A DNA stretch of 64,000 nucleotides from JBOHDX01 sp050700835 (GTDB taxonomy: Bacteria; Actinomycetota; Actinomycetes; Propionibacteriales; Nocardioidaceae): the NCBI GenBank assembly GCA_050700835.1, contig JBOHDX010000064.1:28703-92702 (forward strand), written 5' to 3'. Made by a program: the position numbers and the translations under genes. Below the pieces are notes generated by a model, which did not search any database, had not been told where the DNA came from, and worked only from the letters and a program-made list of their open reading frames with translations. The number at the start of each line of letters is the position of its first letter. Within the stretch, counting starts at the first letter, position 1. Shown piece by piece: positions 50,395-59,921 of this stretch.

Positions 50395-51588
50395 CTAACC
50401 TGATCGGTCCGCCGGAGGGTTCTCCTCCGGGAGCTGGAACCGGATGTCCAGCCGGCCGTCATCGAGCCGCGCGCCGGCGACGTCGAGCCGTTGCAGGACC
50501 GCCGGTAGAGAGATGGCCCGGCGGTACGACCCGACCGTGACCAGCAGGTCGTGACCGTGCCGAGCGAGGTGCAGATGCTCCTTGTCCGCGAACGGCAGCG
50601 CGAGGCTCAGCCGGAGGTGGTCGAGGTCGCGGGTGATCCGCAACGGCGCCTCGGTGGTCGGCCCGACGAACGGGTCGTCCTCGCCGTACAGCTGTGCGGC
50701 GAAGCCGGCGAGCTCGTCGAGTCCCACCGGCTCACCCGACCGGAAACCGCACCGCCAGATCGGCAGCGGTGCGAACGAGGCCTCGACCTCGGTGAGGATC
50801 TCGCGCTGGCTCGCCACCCAGCCTCGGCGCCACTCGTCCGCGCCGGCCGCGGGGAAGACTCGGTTCGCCACCACGCCGTCCACCGTGTAGCCGTACAACG
50901 ACAGGCTGGTCAGGGCCCGACGCGCCTCGGCGACGACGACGGACTCCGGCGTCAGGACGAGCCGGACCGACGCGCTGGGTCCGACCAGCAGGTCGCGAAC
51001 CTCGCCGAGATCGGCGTGGAGTGCCGCGACCGCGTCGAAGACGCTGTCCTGCGGCATCGGCACTCCGGCGGCCTTGGCAAGCATCGGTCGCAGCGCCTTC
51101 ACGACCCGGCGCTCCACCGGGAAGACCCGGTCCATGTACCACCCCAAAGCCTCTGGCAGGGCCAGCAGCCGGAGGGTCTCGGCGGTCGGCGCGCAGTCAA
51201 CCAGCAAAACGTCCCAGCGACCGGATCGGGCCTGGTCCCTCACCTCCAGCAGGGCGAGAACCTCCTCCGCGCCCGGCAGGATCGTCAACTCCTCGGCGGC
51301 GATGGGGTCGACGCCGGCGGCGTCGAGCACGGAGAGCAGGTATCGCTGCACCTGCGCCCACGAGCGTTCGAACCTGTGCTGGGCGTCGATCTGCTGGACC
51401 CAGACGTGGTCCGACACCCCCGTCGGCTCGCGGTCGATCCGCGCACCGAACGCGTCCGCCAGTGAGTGTGCCGCGTCCGTGGAGAGCACCAACGTGTTCA
51501 GCCCGCGGGCTCCGGCGAGGGTCGCCGTGGCTGCGGCGACGGTGGTCTTGCCGACGCCCCCCTTGCCGGTGAACAGCAGAACGCGCAC
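50395..51588 (-). CDS. ArsA/Get3-type ATPase
   Basis: A 397-residue P-loop ATPase with the deviant Walker A LLFTGKGGVGKTTVAAATA, the LVLSTDAAHSLADAFG block of ArsA/Get3 proteins and LLVDCAPTAETLRLLALPE. A C-terminal beta-rich domain (LPFADKEHLHLARHGHDLLVTVGSYRRAISLP) is typical of the actinobacterial branch. True arsenite pumping is unlikely because no ars genes are near; a Get3-like or membrane-associated role is possible. GTG 51588 lies 4 nt after the START protein stop, so the genes are coupled, as in the Rv2184c/Rv2185c pair. Confidence 0.88.
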   Translation of the reverse strand: MRVLLFTGKGGVGKTTVAAATATLAGARGLNTLVLSTDAAHSLADAFGARIDREPTGVSDHVWVQQIDAQHRFERSWAQVQRYLLSVLDAAGVDPIAAEELTILPGAEEVLALLEVRDQARSGRWDVLLVDCAPTAETLRLLALPEALGWYMDRVFPVERRVVKALRPMLAKAAGVPMPQDSVFDAVAALHADLGEVRDLLVGPSASVRLVLTPESVVVAEARRALTSLSLYGYTVDGVVANRVFPAAGADEWRRGWVASQREILTEVEASFAPLPIWRCGFRSGEPVGLDELAGFAAQLYGEDDPFVGPTTEAPLRITRDLDHLRLSLALPFADKEHLHLARHGHDLLVTVGSYRRAISLPAVLQRLDVAGARLDDGRLDIRFQLPEENPPADRSG

Positions 51589-51592
51589 CCGC

Positions 51593-52522
51593 TCAGCGCG
51601 CCTCGACGCGCTTCTTCAGCCCCTTCAGCGCGGTGTCGATGATGACCTTCTCGGCCTTGCGCTTGAGCATGCCGATCAGCGGGATCGCGACTGAGACCGC
51701 GAGCCGGTAGGTGACCGTGGTGGAGCCGTCGCCTCGCGGTGCGAGGACGTAGGCACCATCCATGCCCTTGAGCATCTTGCCCTCCACCAGCGTCCAAGTG
51801 ACCTGACGATCGCCGGACCAGGTGTACGCAAGGACGTACTCGTCGCGGATCGGGGTGGCGTCCAGGACGAACCGCACCCGGTCGGCCCTGCCGGTGCTGC
51901 CCTGCTCGAGGACTTCGGTCTCCTTGACCCCGGTGGCCCAGGTCGGGTACGCCTCGAAGTCGGCGATGACGGCCATGATCGCCTCGGGGGTCGCGGCGAC
52001 GACGATGTCGCTGGTGGTCTGGTCAGCCATCGATGCTCTCCCAGGGTCGCGGACCGCGGACATGGGCACGGTGCTCGGGCTCGGTTCAGTCAGCGAGACT
52101 ACCGGCTCGCGGTCGACGGGCTCCCCTGCCGACCGCGGCAATGCGGCCGCTTCGATCTCGTCCTTCGCCTCGAACATCCGGCGCTTGAGGGGCAGTGCGT
52201 AGCGACGACGCAGGCGCCGCCGGGTCCGCTCCGACGCCGTCCGGCCCTCGGCAGCCGCCGACCCGGCCCGGTCCGCGGGGTCGGCGCGGATGTAGACGTG
52301 GAGCAGTACCCCGTCGCCGTACTCCTCGAGCCAGACCTCGGCGGTGCCCACCAGTCGACCCGAGACGGCCCACCGCTTCCCGAGGGGGCCGCGATCGTCG
52401 AAGCAGTCGAGCACCAGCCCAGGAAACCACTTCCGCCAGCGTGCCTCGTCGCACAGCACGGACCGCGCAGACTTGGGATCCGCGGCCACGAACGACTCGT
52501 CGACGATGTCGAGCAACGACAC
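51593..52522 (-). CDS. Double START (SRPBCC) domain protein, probable fusion
   Basis: The frame is continuous for 309 residues and carries two START/polyketide-cyclase-like domains. The first (about 1-140) begins VSLLDIVDESFVAADP and contains WRKWFPGLVLDCFDDRGPLGKRW; a charged, Pro-rich linker follows; the second (about 165-309) begins MADQTTSDIVVAATPEAIMAV. In mycobacteria the equivalents, as I recall, are separate genes (Rv2186c and Rv2185c). GTG 52522 follows GGAGGCG by 4 nt. An internal ATG at 52030 has GGGAG 8 nt ahead and could also give the second domain alone (145 residues). They probably bind lipids. Confidence 0.8.
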   Translation of the reverse strand: MSLLDIVDESFVAADPKSARSVLCDEARWRKWFPGLVLDCFDDRGPLGKRWAVSGRLVGTAEVWLEEYGDGVLLHVYIRADPADRAGSAAAEGRTASERTRRRLRRRYALPLKRRMFEAKDEIEAAALPRSAGEPVDREPVVSLTEPSPSTVPMSAVRDPGRASMADQTTSDIVVAATPEAIMAVIADFEAYPTWATGVKETEVLEQGSTGRADRVRFVLDATPIRDEYVLAYTWSGDRQVTWTLVEGKMLKGMDGAYVLAPRGDGSTTVTYRLAVSVAIPLIGMLKRKAEKVIIDTALKGLKKRVEAR

Positions 52523-52616
52523 GAGACGCCTCCTACCGGCTCCGCGGCGTTGACTGTAACGTGCGCTCCGACTCGTCGAGACAGCTGCCGAGGGGCCCTC
52601 GGCCGTGGAGGAACCT

Positions 52617-54404
52617 GTGCGCACGTACGCCACGCCGAGACTGTCGAAGTCAGCCACGACCGGCAACCTGACGGACGACGTTCAGGCGCGCGTCTCAGCC
52701 GATGCCGGCCATGTGGCGTTCCGGCGGCCCGGCCCATCCGGCTGGACGAACGTCACCGCCGCACAGTTCCGGGACGACGTGGTGGCGGTCGCCAAGGGTC
52801 TCGTCGCGGCGGGTGTCGCGGCCGGCGACCGGGTCGCGCTGCTGTCCAAGACTCGCTACGAGTGGACCGTGTTCGACTACGCGACCTGGTGGGCCGGGGC
52901 AGTCGTCGTGCCGATCTACGAGACGTCGTCCACGGAACAGATCTCCTGGATCCTCAGCGACTCCGCGGCGATTGCGTGTGTCGTGGAGACCGACGCCCAC
53001 CTGACCCGAGTCGCGGAGGTGCAACCACAGCTGCCCGAGCTCGCCCATGTCTGGGCAATCGACGGCGACGCCGTCGATGCCCTCGCGGCGCTCGGCCGCG
53101 ACATCCCCGAAGACACGCTCGAGGCCCGTCGTGGCGCGTCCGGGCCGGACACGGCAGCGACCCTGATCTACACGTCCGGCACGACGGGACGGCCCAAGGG
53201 CTGCGTTCTGACACACGGCAACTTCATCGCGGATCTGGATGCCGTGACTCCCGCCCTGCCCGAGCTGTTCGGCCTCGACGACGCCTCCACACTGCTGTTC
53301 CTCCCGTTGGCCCACGTCTTCGCCCGGATCATCCAGCTGGGCTGCGTGCGTACCGGCGTCACGATGGGTCACAACGCCGACGTCAAGAACCTGATGTCCT
53401 CGCTGCAGGAGTTCCAACCGACGTTCCTTCTGGCGGTGCCGCGTGTCTTCGAGAAGGTCGCCAACGCGGCCAGCCAGCGAGCCACCGCGGAGGGCAGGGG
53501 AAGGATCTTCGACAAGGCGACCGAGACCGCGATCGCGTTCAGCCGGGCGCAGGATGCCAACGGACCGGGGCTCCGGCTGCGACTGCGGCACTCCGTGTTC
53601 GACCGGCTGGTCTACGCCAAGCTGCGGGCGGCCCTGGGCGGCAAACTGACGTACGCCGTGTCCGGCGGCGCCCCTCTCGGCGAGCGGCTCGCGCACTACT
53701 TCCGCGGCATCGGTGTGCCGGTGCTGGAGGGTTACGGCCTGACCGAGACCACGGCCGCGTTGAGCGTCAACCTTCCGGGCGACACCAAGATCGGCACCGT
53801 CGGCCGTCCGGTGCCAGGCACGGAGGTGCTGGTGGCCGACGACGGAGAGCTGCTGTTCCGGGGTGGTCAGGTGTTCACCGGCTACTGGCACAACCCCTCG
53901 GCGACGGCCGAGGCCCTGGAGCCGGACGGCTGGTTCCACACCGGCGACATCGGTGAGATCGACGACGAGGGCTTCGTCCGCATCACCGGCCGCAAGAAGG
54001 AGATCCTGGTGACCGCCGGTGGCAAGAACGTCGCTCCGGCCGTGCTCGAGGATCGACTTCGGGGTCATCCCCTGGTCAGCCAGTGCATGGTCGTCGGTGA
54101 CGGGAAGCCGTTCATCGCCGCGCTCGTGACGCTCGACTCGGAAGTGCTCGGCCCGTGGGCGGCCGGGCACGGCAAGGCCGACGACCTGGCGGCACTCGCG
54201 ACGGATCCTGACCTGCGGGCCGAGATCCAGACAGCGGTCGACAACGCCAACAGCCTCGTCTCCAAGGCCGAGTCGATCCGCAAGTTCGCCATCCTGCCGG
54301 TCGACTGGACCGAAGCCGCCGGGCAGATCACACCGACGCTGAAACTGAAGCGCGCGGTCGTCATGAGCGACTTCCACGACGACGTCGAGGCGCTCTACAA
54401 CTGA
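52617..54404 (+). CDS. Long-chain fatty-acid CoA ligase (FadD15-like)
   Basis: A 595-residue ANL-family adenylating enzyme. Motifs are the AMP loop LIYTSGTTGRPKGCVLTHGN, VLEGYGLTETTAALSVN, the adenosine-binding DGWFHTGDIGEIDDEGFVRI and the C-terminal catalytic GRKKEILVTAGGKNVAP. It activates fatty acids to acyl-CoA. GTG 52617 is preferred because GGAGGAA sits 5 nt ahead; a GTG at 52605 lies inside that same purine stretch. It is divergent from the START gene; the neighbourhood matches mycobacterial fadD15. Confidence 0.93.
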   Translation: MRTYATPRLSKSATTGNLTDDVQARVSADAGHVAFRRPGPSGWTNVTAAQFRDDVVAVAKGLVAAGVAAGDRVALLSKTRYEWTVFDYATWWAGAVVVPIYETSSTEQISWILSDSAAIACVVETDAHLTRVAEVQPQLPELAHVWAIDGDAVDALAALGRDIPEDTLEARRGASGPDTAATLIYTSGTTGRPKGCVLTHGNFIADLDAVTPALPELFGLDDASTLLFLPLAHVFARIIQLGCVRTGVTMGHNADVKNLMSSLQEFQPTFLLAVPRVFEKVANAASQRATAEGRGRIFDKATETAIAFSRAQDANGPGLRLRLRHSVFDRLVYAKLRAALGGKLTYAVSGGAPLGERLAHYFRGIGVPVLEGYGLTETTAALSVNLPGDTKIGTVGRPVPGTEVLVADDGELLFRGGQVFTGYWHNPSATAEALEPDGWFHTGDIGEIDDEGFVRITGRKKEILVTAGGKNVAPAVLEDRLRGHPLVSQCMVVGDGKPFIAALVTLDSEVLGPWAAGHGKADDLAALATDPDLRAEIQTAVDNANSLVSKAESIRKFAILPVDWTEAAGQITPTLKLKRAVVMSDFHDDVEALYN

Positions 54405-54611
54405 CCGACGGATGACCAGTTGATCATCGTCCGTTCGTACTAGTCACAGCACCTCTTCGGTCAGTCTTGGCCCCAAGGGGCTGTGTGGCGCTCAAGCCCG
54501 CGGATAGTTTGCGACCTGTCCGTCCGGAGTGCCCTCCCCCTTCCAGCGGAAACTAGTCCGCCGCAGTACCCGAGGGCGCCCCTGTCTCGTCGAACCAAGG
54601 TCAGGACTCAC

Positions 54612-55370
54612 ATGGGACGCAAGACCATCCTCCTCATCGTGGCCGTGGTGATTGCCGCGCTCGGGGCCACCCTGGTCTTCTTGTACGTGCAAGGGGTGAA
54701 CCAGCGGGCCACCGCGGATCAGAAGCCGGTCCAGGTGCTCGTCGCCACGGCGCAGATCAACCAGGGCGAGAGCGTGAAGGACGCCCAGGCCGCCGGCAAG
54801 TTCGCGCTCAAGCCCATGCCAGGCTCGTCCGTGCTCGCTGGCGCGCTCACCACCACCGATCCGATCTCGACCTTGGTGGCGCTCGCTCCCATCTATCCCG
54901 GAGAGCAGATCATCTCCGCGAAGTTCGGGGACGTCGGTCAGGCCAGTCCCTTGGCGATCCCGACAAAGGCGATGGCCATCAGCGTCCAGCTCGACGACCC
55001 CTCACGGGTTGCCGGCTTCGTGCAGCCTGGTTCGAAGGTCGCCATCTTCGCCACGTGCACCACGACAGGCTCCTCGTCGTCGAGCTCCAGCAGCGCCGGG
55101 TCAGGTCAGTTCACCAAGCTGATGCTGCCGAGCGTCGAGGTGCTCGGCACCGGGGCCACCACGACCACCACGTCGACAACGACGACGACGACGGGAACGC
55201 AGACCACGGCGTCGATCCCTCAAACGATCCTGACGCTGTCGGTCGAGCAGACCCAGGCACAGAAGGTGATCCTCGGCAGCAAGACCTGCCAGCTGTCCTT
55301 CGCGCTGCTGACCCCCAAGTCGGTGGCCAAGCCCGGCACCGCCACCACATCCGGCAACCTCTTCAAGTGA
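54612..55370 (+). CDS. cpaB: Tad pilus assembly protein CpaB/RcpC
   Basis: A 252-residue protein with an N-terminal membrane helix (KTILLIVAVVIAALGATLVFL), an SAF-type domain beginning VQVLVATAQINQGESV, the RcpC domain SPLAIPTKAMAISVQLDDPSRVAGFVQPGSKVAI and Ser- and Thr-rich linkers (about 154-205). CpaB acts in the envelope part of the Tad secretion machine. It is first in the rightward Tad operon; the 207-nt gap before it holds a TAGTTT (about 54505) that could be a -10, but no clear -35 or riboswitch. Confidence 0.88.
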   Translation: MGRKTILLIVAVVIAALGATLVFLYVQGVNQRATADQKPVQVLVATAQINQGESVKDAQAAGKFALKPMPGSSVLAGALTTTDPISTLVALAPIYPGEQIISAKFGDVGQASPLAIPTKAMAISVQLDDPSRVAGFVQPGSKVAIFATCTTTGSSSSSSSSAGSGQFTKLMLPSVEVLGTGATTTTTSTTTTTTGTQTTASIPQTILTLSVEQTQAQKVILGSKTCQLSFALLTPKSVAKPGTATTSGNLFK

Positions 55371-55377
55371 GGCGGAC

Positions 55378-56574
55378 ATGACCACCATCATCGAGGCCGA
55401 TCCGACGCTCTCAGAGGTTCTCGCCTCGGCCACCGGGGCGAGCGACGCTCTCACGTCGATCGACGAGGTGCGGGCGCACCTCGAGCACCACCCGAGCGAG
55501 TACGCCCTCGTCCTCGGCCCCAGCGTCAACCTTGGCGCCGCGGTGGCCCTGGCGGACACACTGCGGGTCACCCGCGCCACGCTGAGCGTGATCCTGGTGC
55601 GCGACACGGTGGACACCGCCGTGCTCGCCGAGGCGCTTCGCTCCGGCATGCGCGAGGTCACCACCACCCAGGACCTGTCCAACCTGAGCCAGGCGGTCCG
55701 GCGCGCGCAGACCCTGTTCGAGGCCTTGTCCGCGCAGAACGCGCCAGAGGGCCAGCGACACGTCGGTCATGTGATCACCGTGTTCTCCGCCAAGGGCGGG
55801 GTCGGCAAGACCACCGTTGCCACCAACCTGTCGGTCGCGCTGGCTGAGCGGGACAAGAAGGTCTGCCTGATCGACCTCGACCTCGCGTTCGGCGACGTCG
55901 CCATCACGCTGCAGATCTTCCCGACCCGGACCATCGCCGACGCCGTGCCCATGCAGGCACAGCTCGACATGCAGGGTCTGGAGTCGTTGCTCACGCCATT
56001 CCGCGACAACATGTACGCGCTGGTCGCGCCGATCCAGCCCGACGCGAAGGACACCATCTCGGCGGCGCTGGTGGGGCGGATCATCGAGCTTCTGAAGGAG
56101 ACGTTCGACTACATCGTCCTCGACACGCCGCCGGCGTTCGACGACCAGGTGCTCCAGGCGTTCGACTCCAGCGACCGCATCCTGCTGATCGCCACCCCTG
56201 ACATCCCGGCCCTGAAGAACCTCAAGATCACCCTCGAGACGCTCACCCTGCTCAACTACCCGCGTGAGCGCACCCACCTCGTGCTGAACCGCGCGCTACC
56301 GAAGGTCGGCGTCACCGCAGAGGAGGTCAGCACGTCCCTGAGCATGCCGATCGTCGCGATGATCCCGTCCTCGGCGGACGTCCCCGCGTCGGTGAACCGC
56401 GGTGAGCCGATCGTGATCGGCGACCCGAAGCACTCGGCGTCCCGCGGTATCCTCGCGCTCGCCGACTTCCTCACCGAGAAGGACGAGACCGACGAGCCGA
56501 TCGCGACGCTGGAGGTTGTCGAGGTCGCATCGCCGTCCCGGCGAGGCCTCTTCCGAGGGAAGGTGCGTAGCTGA
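55378..56574 (+). CDS. Tad pilus localisation ATPase CpaE/TadZ
   Basis: A 398-residue protein with an N-terminal receiver-like domain lacking the usual phosphorylation pocket (about 1-120) and a MinD/ParA-type ATPase domain: deviant Walker A VFSAKGGVGKTTVATNLS, CLIDLDLAFGDVA and YIVLDTPPAFDD. TadZ places the pilus machine in the cell. It begins 7 nt after cpaB with AGGCGGA ahead, and its stop overlaps the start of the TadA ATPase gene. Confidence 0.9.
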   Translation: MTTIIEADPTLSEVLASATGASDALTSIDEVRAHLEHHPSEYALVLGPSVNLGAAVALADTLRVTRATLSVILVRDTVDTAVLAEALRSGMREVTTTQDLSNLSQAVRRAQTLFEALSAQNAPEGQRHVGHVITVFSAKGGVGKTTVATNLSVALAERDKKVCLIDLDLAFGDVAITLQIFPTRTIADAVPMQAQLDMQGLESLLTPFRDNMYALVAPIQPDAKDTISAALVGRIIELLKETFDYIVLDTPPAFDDQVLQAFDSSDRILLIATPDIPALKNLKITLETLTLLNYPRERTHLVLNRALPKVGVTAEEVSTSLSMPIVAMIPSSADVPASVNRGEPIVIGDPKHSASRGILALADFLTEKDETDEPIATLEVVEVASPSRRGLFRGKVRS

Positions 56575-57965
56575 TGGGACTCTCCGAACGTCTCGCCTCG
56601 GCGGAACGGGAGCGTACCCACGCGCCGCTTCCGACCAACCGGCCGGCCAACGGCCAGATCGCCCGCCAGCGCGACGCCGAGGTCGTGGCCGACCCCTATG
56701 CCGACCTCAAGGTGTCCGTGCACCAGGCCTTGGTCGAGTCACTGGGCCCCAGGCTCTACGACGCCGATCTCACCCCGTCCGACCTCGAGACGATGGTCCA
56801 CGAGACGCTGAAGGACTCCGTCCAGCTCGGCGACCGACCGCTGACATCGGCGGACCGCAAGCGGCTGACCCAGGAGATCGCGGACGACATCTTGGGCTAC
56901 GGCCCGATCGAGCCGTATCTGCGTGACCCGAACCTGTCCGAGGTCATGGTCAACGGACCGTTCGACATCTGGATCGAGCGCGACGGTCGGCTGCAGCGCG
57001 TCGACGGCCGATTCAACGACGAGGCGCATCTGCGCCGGACCATCGACAAGATCGTCGCCCGGATCGGTCGCCGCGTCGACGAGTCCAGCCCGATGGTCGA
57101 CGCCCGGCTACCTGACGGCAGCCGGGTCAACGCGGTCATCCCGCCGCTCGCGCTCGACGGATCCCTGCTCACGATCCGGAAGTTCTCCGCCGATCCGTTC
57201 ACGGTCGACGACCTGATCCGGTTCGGGTCCCTCAGCCCACGCACCGCCGATCTGTTGCGGGCCTGCGTACGCGGCAAGCTGAACGTGATCGTCTCCGGGG
57301 GAACGGGTGCCGGCAAGACGACGACATTGAACGTCCTGTCGTCGTTCATCCCGACCGACGAGCGCATCGTCACGATCGAGGACGCGGCCGAGCTGCAGCT
57401 GCACCAGGACCACGTCCTCCGGCTCGAGTCACGCCCGCAGAACATCGAGGGCAAGGGCGCGGTCAGCATTCGTGACCTGGTCCGCAACTCGCTGCGGATG
57501 CGGCCCGACCGCATCGTCGTCGGCGAGGTCCGCGACGCCTCGGCGCTCGACATGCTGCAGGCGATGAACACCGGTCACGACGGCTCCATCTGCACGGTGC
57601 ACTCCAACTCCCCGAGGGACACGCTGTCGAGGATCGAGACCATGGTGCTGATGGCGGGCGTGGACCTGCCGATCCGCGCGATCCGCGAGCAGGTGGCCTC
57701 CGCGATTGACCTGATCGTCCACCAGGCTCGGCTCAACGACGGGTCCAGGCACATCACCCACGTCACCGAGGTGGAGCGCATGGAGGGCGACATCATCACC
57801 CTCCAGGACATCTTCGTCTACGACCACAGCGCCGGGTTCGATGAGAACGGCAAGAGCCTCGGCCGGCTGCGCGGCACCGGTCTGCGGCCCCGGTTCATGA
57901 GCAAGCTGGCCCAGAACGGCGTCACGATCGACCCGATGGTGTTCGCGACGGACGGTGGGCTGTGA
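56574..57965 (+). CDS. cpaF: Tad pilus secretion ATPase CpaF/TadA
   Basis: A 463-residue type II/IV secretion ATPase. It has the N-terminal all-alpha domain (LTQEIADDILGYGPIEPYL), the Walker A GGTGAGKTTTLN at about 243-254, IVTIEDAAELQL, the Asp box RIVVGEVRDASALD and the His box GHDGSICTVHSNSP. It drives polymerisation of Flp pilins. The ATG overlaps the TadZ stop, and its own stop overlaps the start of the next gene as GTGA. Confidence 0.94.
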   Translation: MGLSERLASAERERTHAPLPTNRPANGQIARQRDAEVVADPYADLKVSVHQALVESLGPRLYDADLTPSDLETMVHETLKDSVQLGDRPLTSADRKRLTQEIADDILGYGPIEPYLRDPNLSEVMVNGPFDIWIERDGRLQRVDGRFNDEAHLRRTIDKIVARIGRRVDESSPMVDARLPDGSRVNAVIPPLALDGSLLTIRKFSADPFTVDDLIRFGSLSPRTADLLRACVRGKLNVIVSGGTGAGKTTTLNVLSSFIPTDERIVTIEDAAELQLHQDHVLRLESRPQNIEGKGAVSIRDLVRNSLRMRPDRIVVGEVRDASALDMLQAMNTGHDGSICTVHSNSPRDTLSRIETMVLMAGVDLPIRAIREQVASAIDLIVHQARLNDGSRHITHVTEVERMEGDIITLQDIFVYDHSAGFDENGKSLGRLRGTGLRPRFMSKLAQNGVTIDPMVFATDGGL

Positions 57966-59920
57966 GCCGAGGTCGCACAGTGACGAGACTCGCGGGCCTG
58001 CTCGCGGGGTCATTCGCGGCGTTCGCGGTCTCCGGCGTCGCCTTCGCCGCCGGGAGTGCCGGCCAGATCGGGCAGATCTCCGACACCAACGACAAGGCCC
58101 AGCTGGTCTTCTCCATGCCCGGCGTCGCGCAAGGATCGAGCCCAGACCTGAGCACGGTGAAGGTCACCGTCAACGGGGCCACCGTGTCAGCGACAGCGAA
58201 GCCGATCGCCCAGGCAGCCGTGCACCGGACCACGATCTTGGCGCTCGACGTCAGCATGTCGATGAAGGGAGCCCGCTGGGGCGCAGCCCGCCAGGCGGCG
58301 GCGACCTTCCTGGCCAAGGCGCCTAAGGACGTCTCCATCGGGCTGGTCACCTTCGCCGGCTCGGTGCAGCAGGTCGTCGCTCCGACCACGAACCACACCC
58401 GGGTGGCCACGGCGATCAAGCGCCTGAAGCTGGCGATCGGCACTGAGCTGTACAAGGGCATCCGCTGGTCCGTGTCCTCGATCCCGTCGGGCGACGTGGG
58501 CAGCGTCCTGGTGCTGTCCGATGGGCGCGACACCACCGGAGAGCCGGTCGCCAAGGTGGTGTCCGACGTTGCCACCTCGAAGGTCCGGGTCGACGTCGTC
58601 GCGTTGCAGCAGTCCTCCCACGATCGTGCTCTGGTCGGCCAGATCGCCAAGGCCGGCGGTGGGGTGGTCATCAATGCCAACGACCTGACAGCCTTGACCA
58701 GCGTGTTCAACGACCAGGTCTCGCTGTTGAACTCACAGCTCCTCGTGACCTTCCCGGTTCCGTCCGGATGGACGGGCGGCTCTGCCGATGTCTCGGCCTC
58801 GATCCAGGTCGGCGGTACGACGTACTCAGACGCCGCGGTCACGTCGTTCCCGGCCACCAAGGCGGTCACCGAAGCCAAGCTTCGGCAGGACACGACCGCG
58901 ATCCCGGTCAACACGTCGGGCGGTATCAACATCAGTGAGCCGGTGCTGATCGGCGGCATCGCGGCCATCGGAGTCGGCATGCTCGTGGTCGCGCTCATGG
59001 TGACTGGGGTCGTCGGGACCTCGGCGCGTACCACCGTCGCCGATCGGCTCGCCCCTTATGGTCCGAACGGCAACCGCGGCCGGAAGGGCCGCACCGGCGT
59101 GCCGTCGCAACCAGGTGTGGGCGTGCGTCAGCAGGCGATCGAGCTCACCCAGAAGGCGCTCGGCGGCAAGAGCCTCGACTCGTCGTTGGCCACCCGTCTC
59201 GACGGAGCCGGCTTGAAGCTGAACAGCGCGGAGTGGGTGCTGACCCACGCCGGGATCGCCGTCGGCGCCGGGGTCGTCGGAGTCCTGCTGTCCAGCGGCG
59301 GAATCCTGTTCACGGGAGTCTGTCTGATGCTGGGCATCGTCGGCCCGTGGCTCTACCTCAAGCGCAAGCAGAGCCGGCGGTTGAAGCGGTTCAACAGCCA
59401 ACTGGCCGAAACGCTGACCCTCATCTCCGGCAGCCTTTCCGCGGGCCTGTCGTTCACCCAGGCCCTGGACACCGTCGTCCGTGAAGGCAACGAGCCGGTC
59501 GCCGGCGAGTTCCGACGCGCGCTCGTGGAGCAACGGCTCGGGGTCGAGATCGAGCACGCCTTGGAGGGTGTCGCAGAGCGCATGCAGTCCAAGGACTTCG
59601 GGTGGGTCGTGATGGCGATCCGGATCCAGCGAGAGGTCGGCGGCAACCTGGCCGAGCTGCTGCTCACGGTCGCGGCAACCCTGCGCGAGCGCGAATATCT
59701 ACGTCGTCAGGTGCAGGTGCTCAGTGCGGAAGGCCGACTGTCGGCGTACATCCTGGGCGGGCTGCCGCCCGGGTTCGTCGGCTACCTCGCGCTGGCACGC
59801 CCCACCTATCTCGCACCGATGCTGCACAACCAACTGGGCTGGATCATGATCGGCGTCGCCTGCGTGATGATGACGGTCGGCGTCTTCTGGCTGAAGAAGT
59901 CCGTGAAGGTGGAGGTCTGA
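57962..59920 (+). CDS. TadB-like pilus platform protein fused to an N-terminal vWA domain
   Basis: A 652-residue protein. It has a signal peptide (about 1-30), an extracytoplasmic von Willebrand factor A domain (about 85-260) with the MIDAS-type motif ALDVSMSMKG and VLSDGRDTTG, a membrane helix (about 325-350), then the usual TadB part: two helices, the T2SSF domain (SQLAETLTLISGSLSAGLSF to LLLTVAATLREREYLRRQVQVLSAEGRL) and a final membrane pair. TadB alone is about 320 residues, so the first half is added. GTG 57962 overlaps the preceding stop. The vWA part may bind the wall, pilin or a metal-dependent ligand. Confidence 0.9.
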   Translation: MSRGRTVTRLAGLLAGSFAAFAVSGVAFAAGSAGQIGQISDTNDKAQLVFSMPGVAQGSSPDLSTVKVTVNGATVSATAKPIAQAAVHRTTILALDVSMSMKGARWGAARQAAATFLAKAPKDVSIGLVTFAGSVQQVVAPTTNHTRVATAIKRLKLAIGTELYKGIRWSVSSIPSGDVGSVLVLSDGRDTTGEPVAKVVSDVATSKVRVDVVALQQSSHDRALVGQIAKAGGGVVINANDLTALTSVFNDQVSLLNSQLLVTFPVPSGWTGGSADVSASIQVGGTTYSDAAVTSFPATKAVTEAKLRQDTTAIPVNTSGGINISEPVLIGGIAAIGVGMLVVALMVTGVVGTSARTTVADRLAPYGPNGNRGRKGRTGVPSQPGVGVRQQAIELTQKALGGKSLDSSLATRLDGAGLKLNSAEWVLTHAGIAVGAGVVGVLLSSGGILFTGVCLMLGIVGPWLYLKRKQSRRLKRFNSQLAETLTLISGSLSAGLSFTQALDTVVREGNEPVAGEFRRALVEQRLGVEIEHALEGVAERMQSKDFGWVVMAIRIQREVGGNLAELLLTVAATLREREYLRRQVQVLSAEGRLSAYILGGLPPGFVGYLALARPTYLAPMLHNQLGWIMIGVACVMMTVGVFWLKKSVKVEV

Positions 59921-59921
59921 G

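Noticed and set aside
50395..51588. Arsenite efflux ATPase
   Set aside because: No arsB, arsC or arsR gene is nearby and the context matches the mycobacterial Rv2184c neighbourhood, so an ArsA/Get3-like role other than arsenic export is more likely.
54405..54611. Possible c-di-GMP riboswitch before the Tad operon
   Set aside because: The conserved GEMM core elements could not be found; only a short CCCCAAGGGG hairpin is present.
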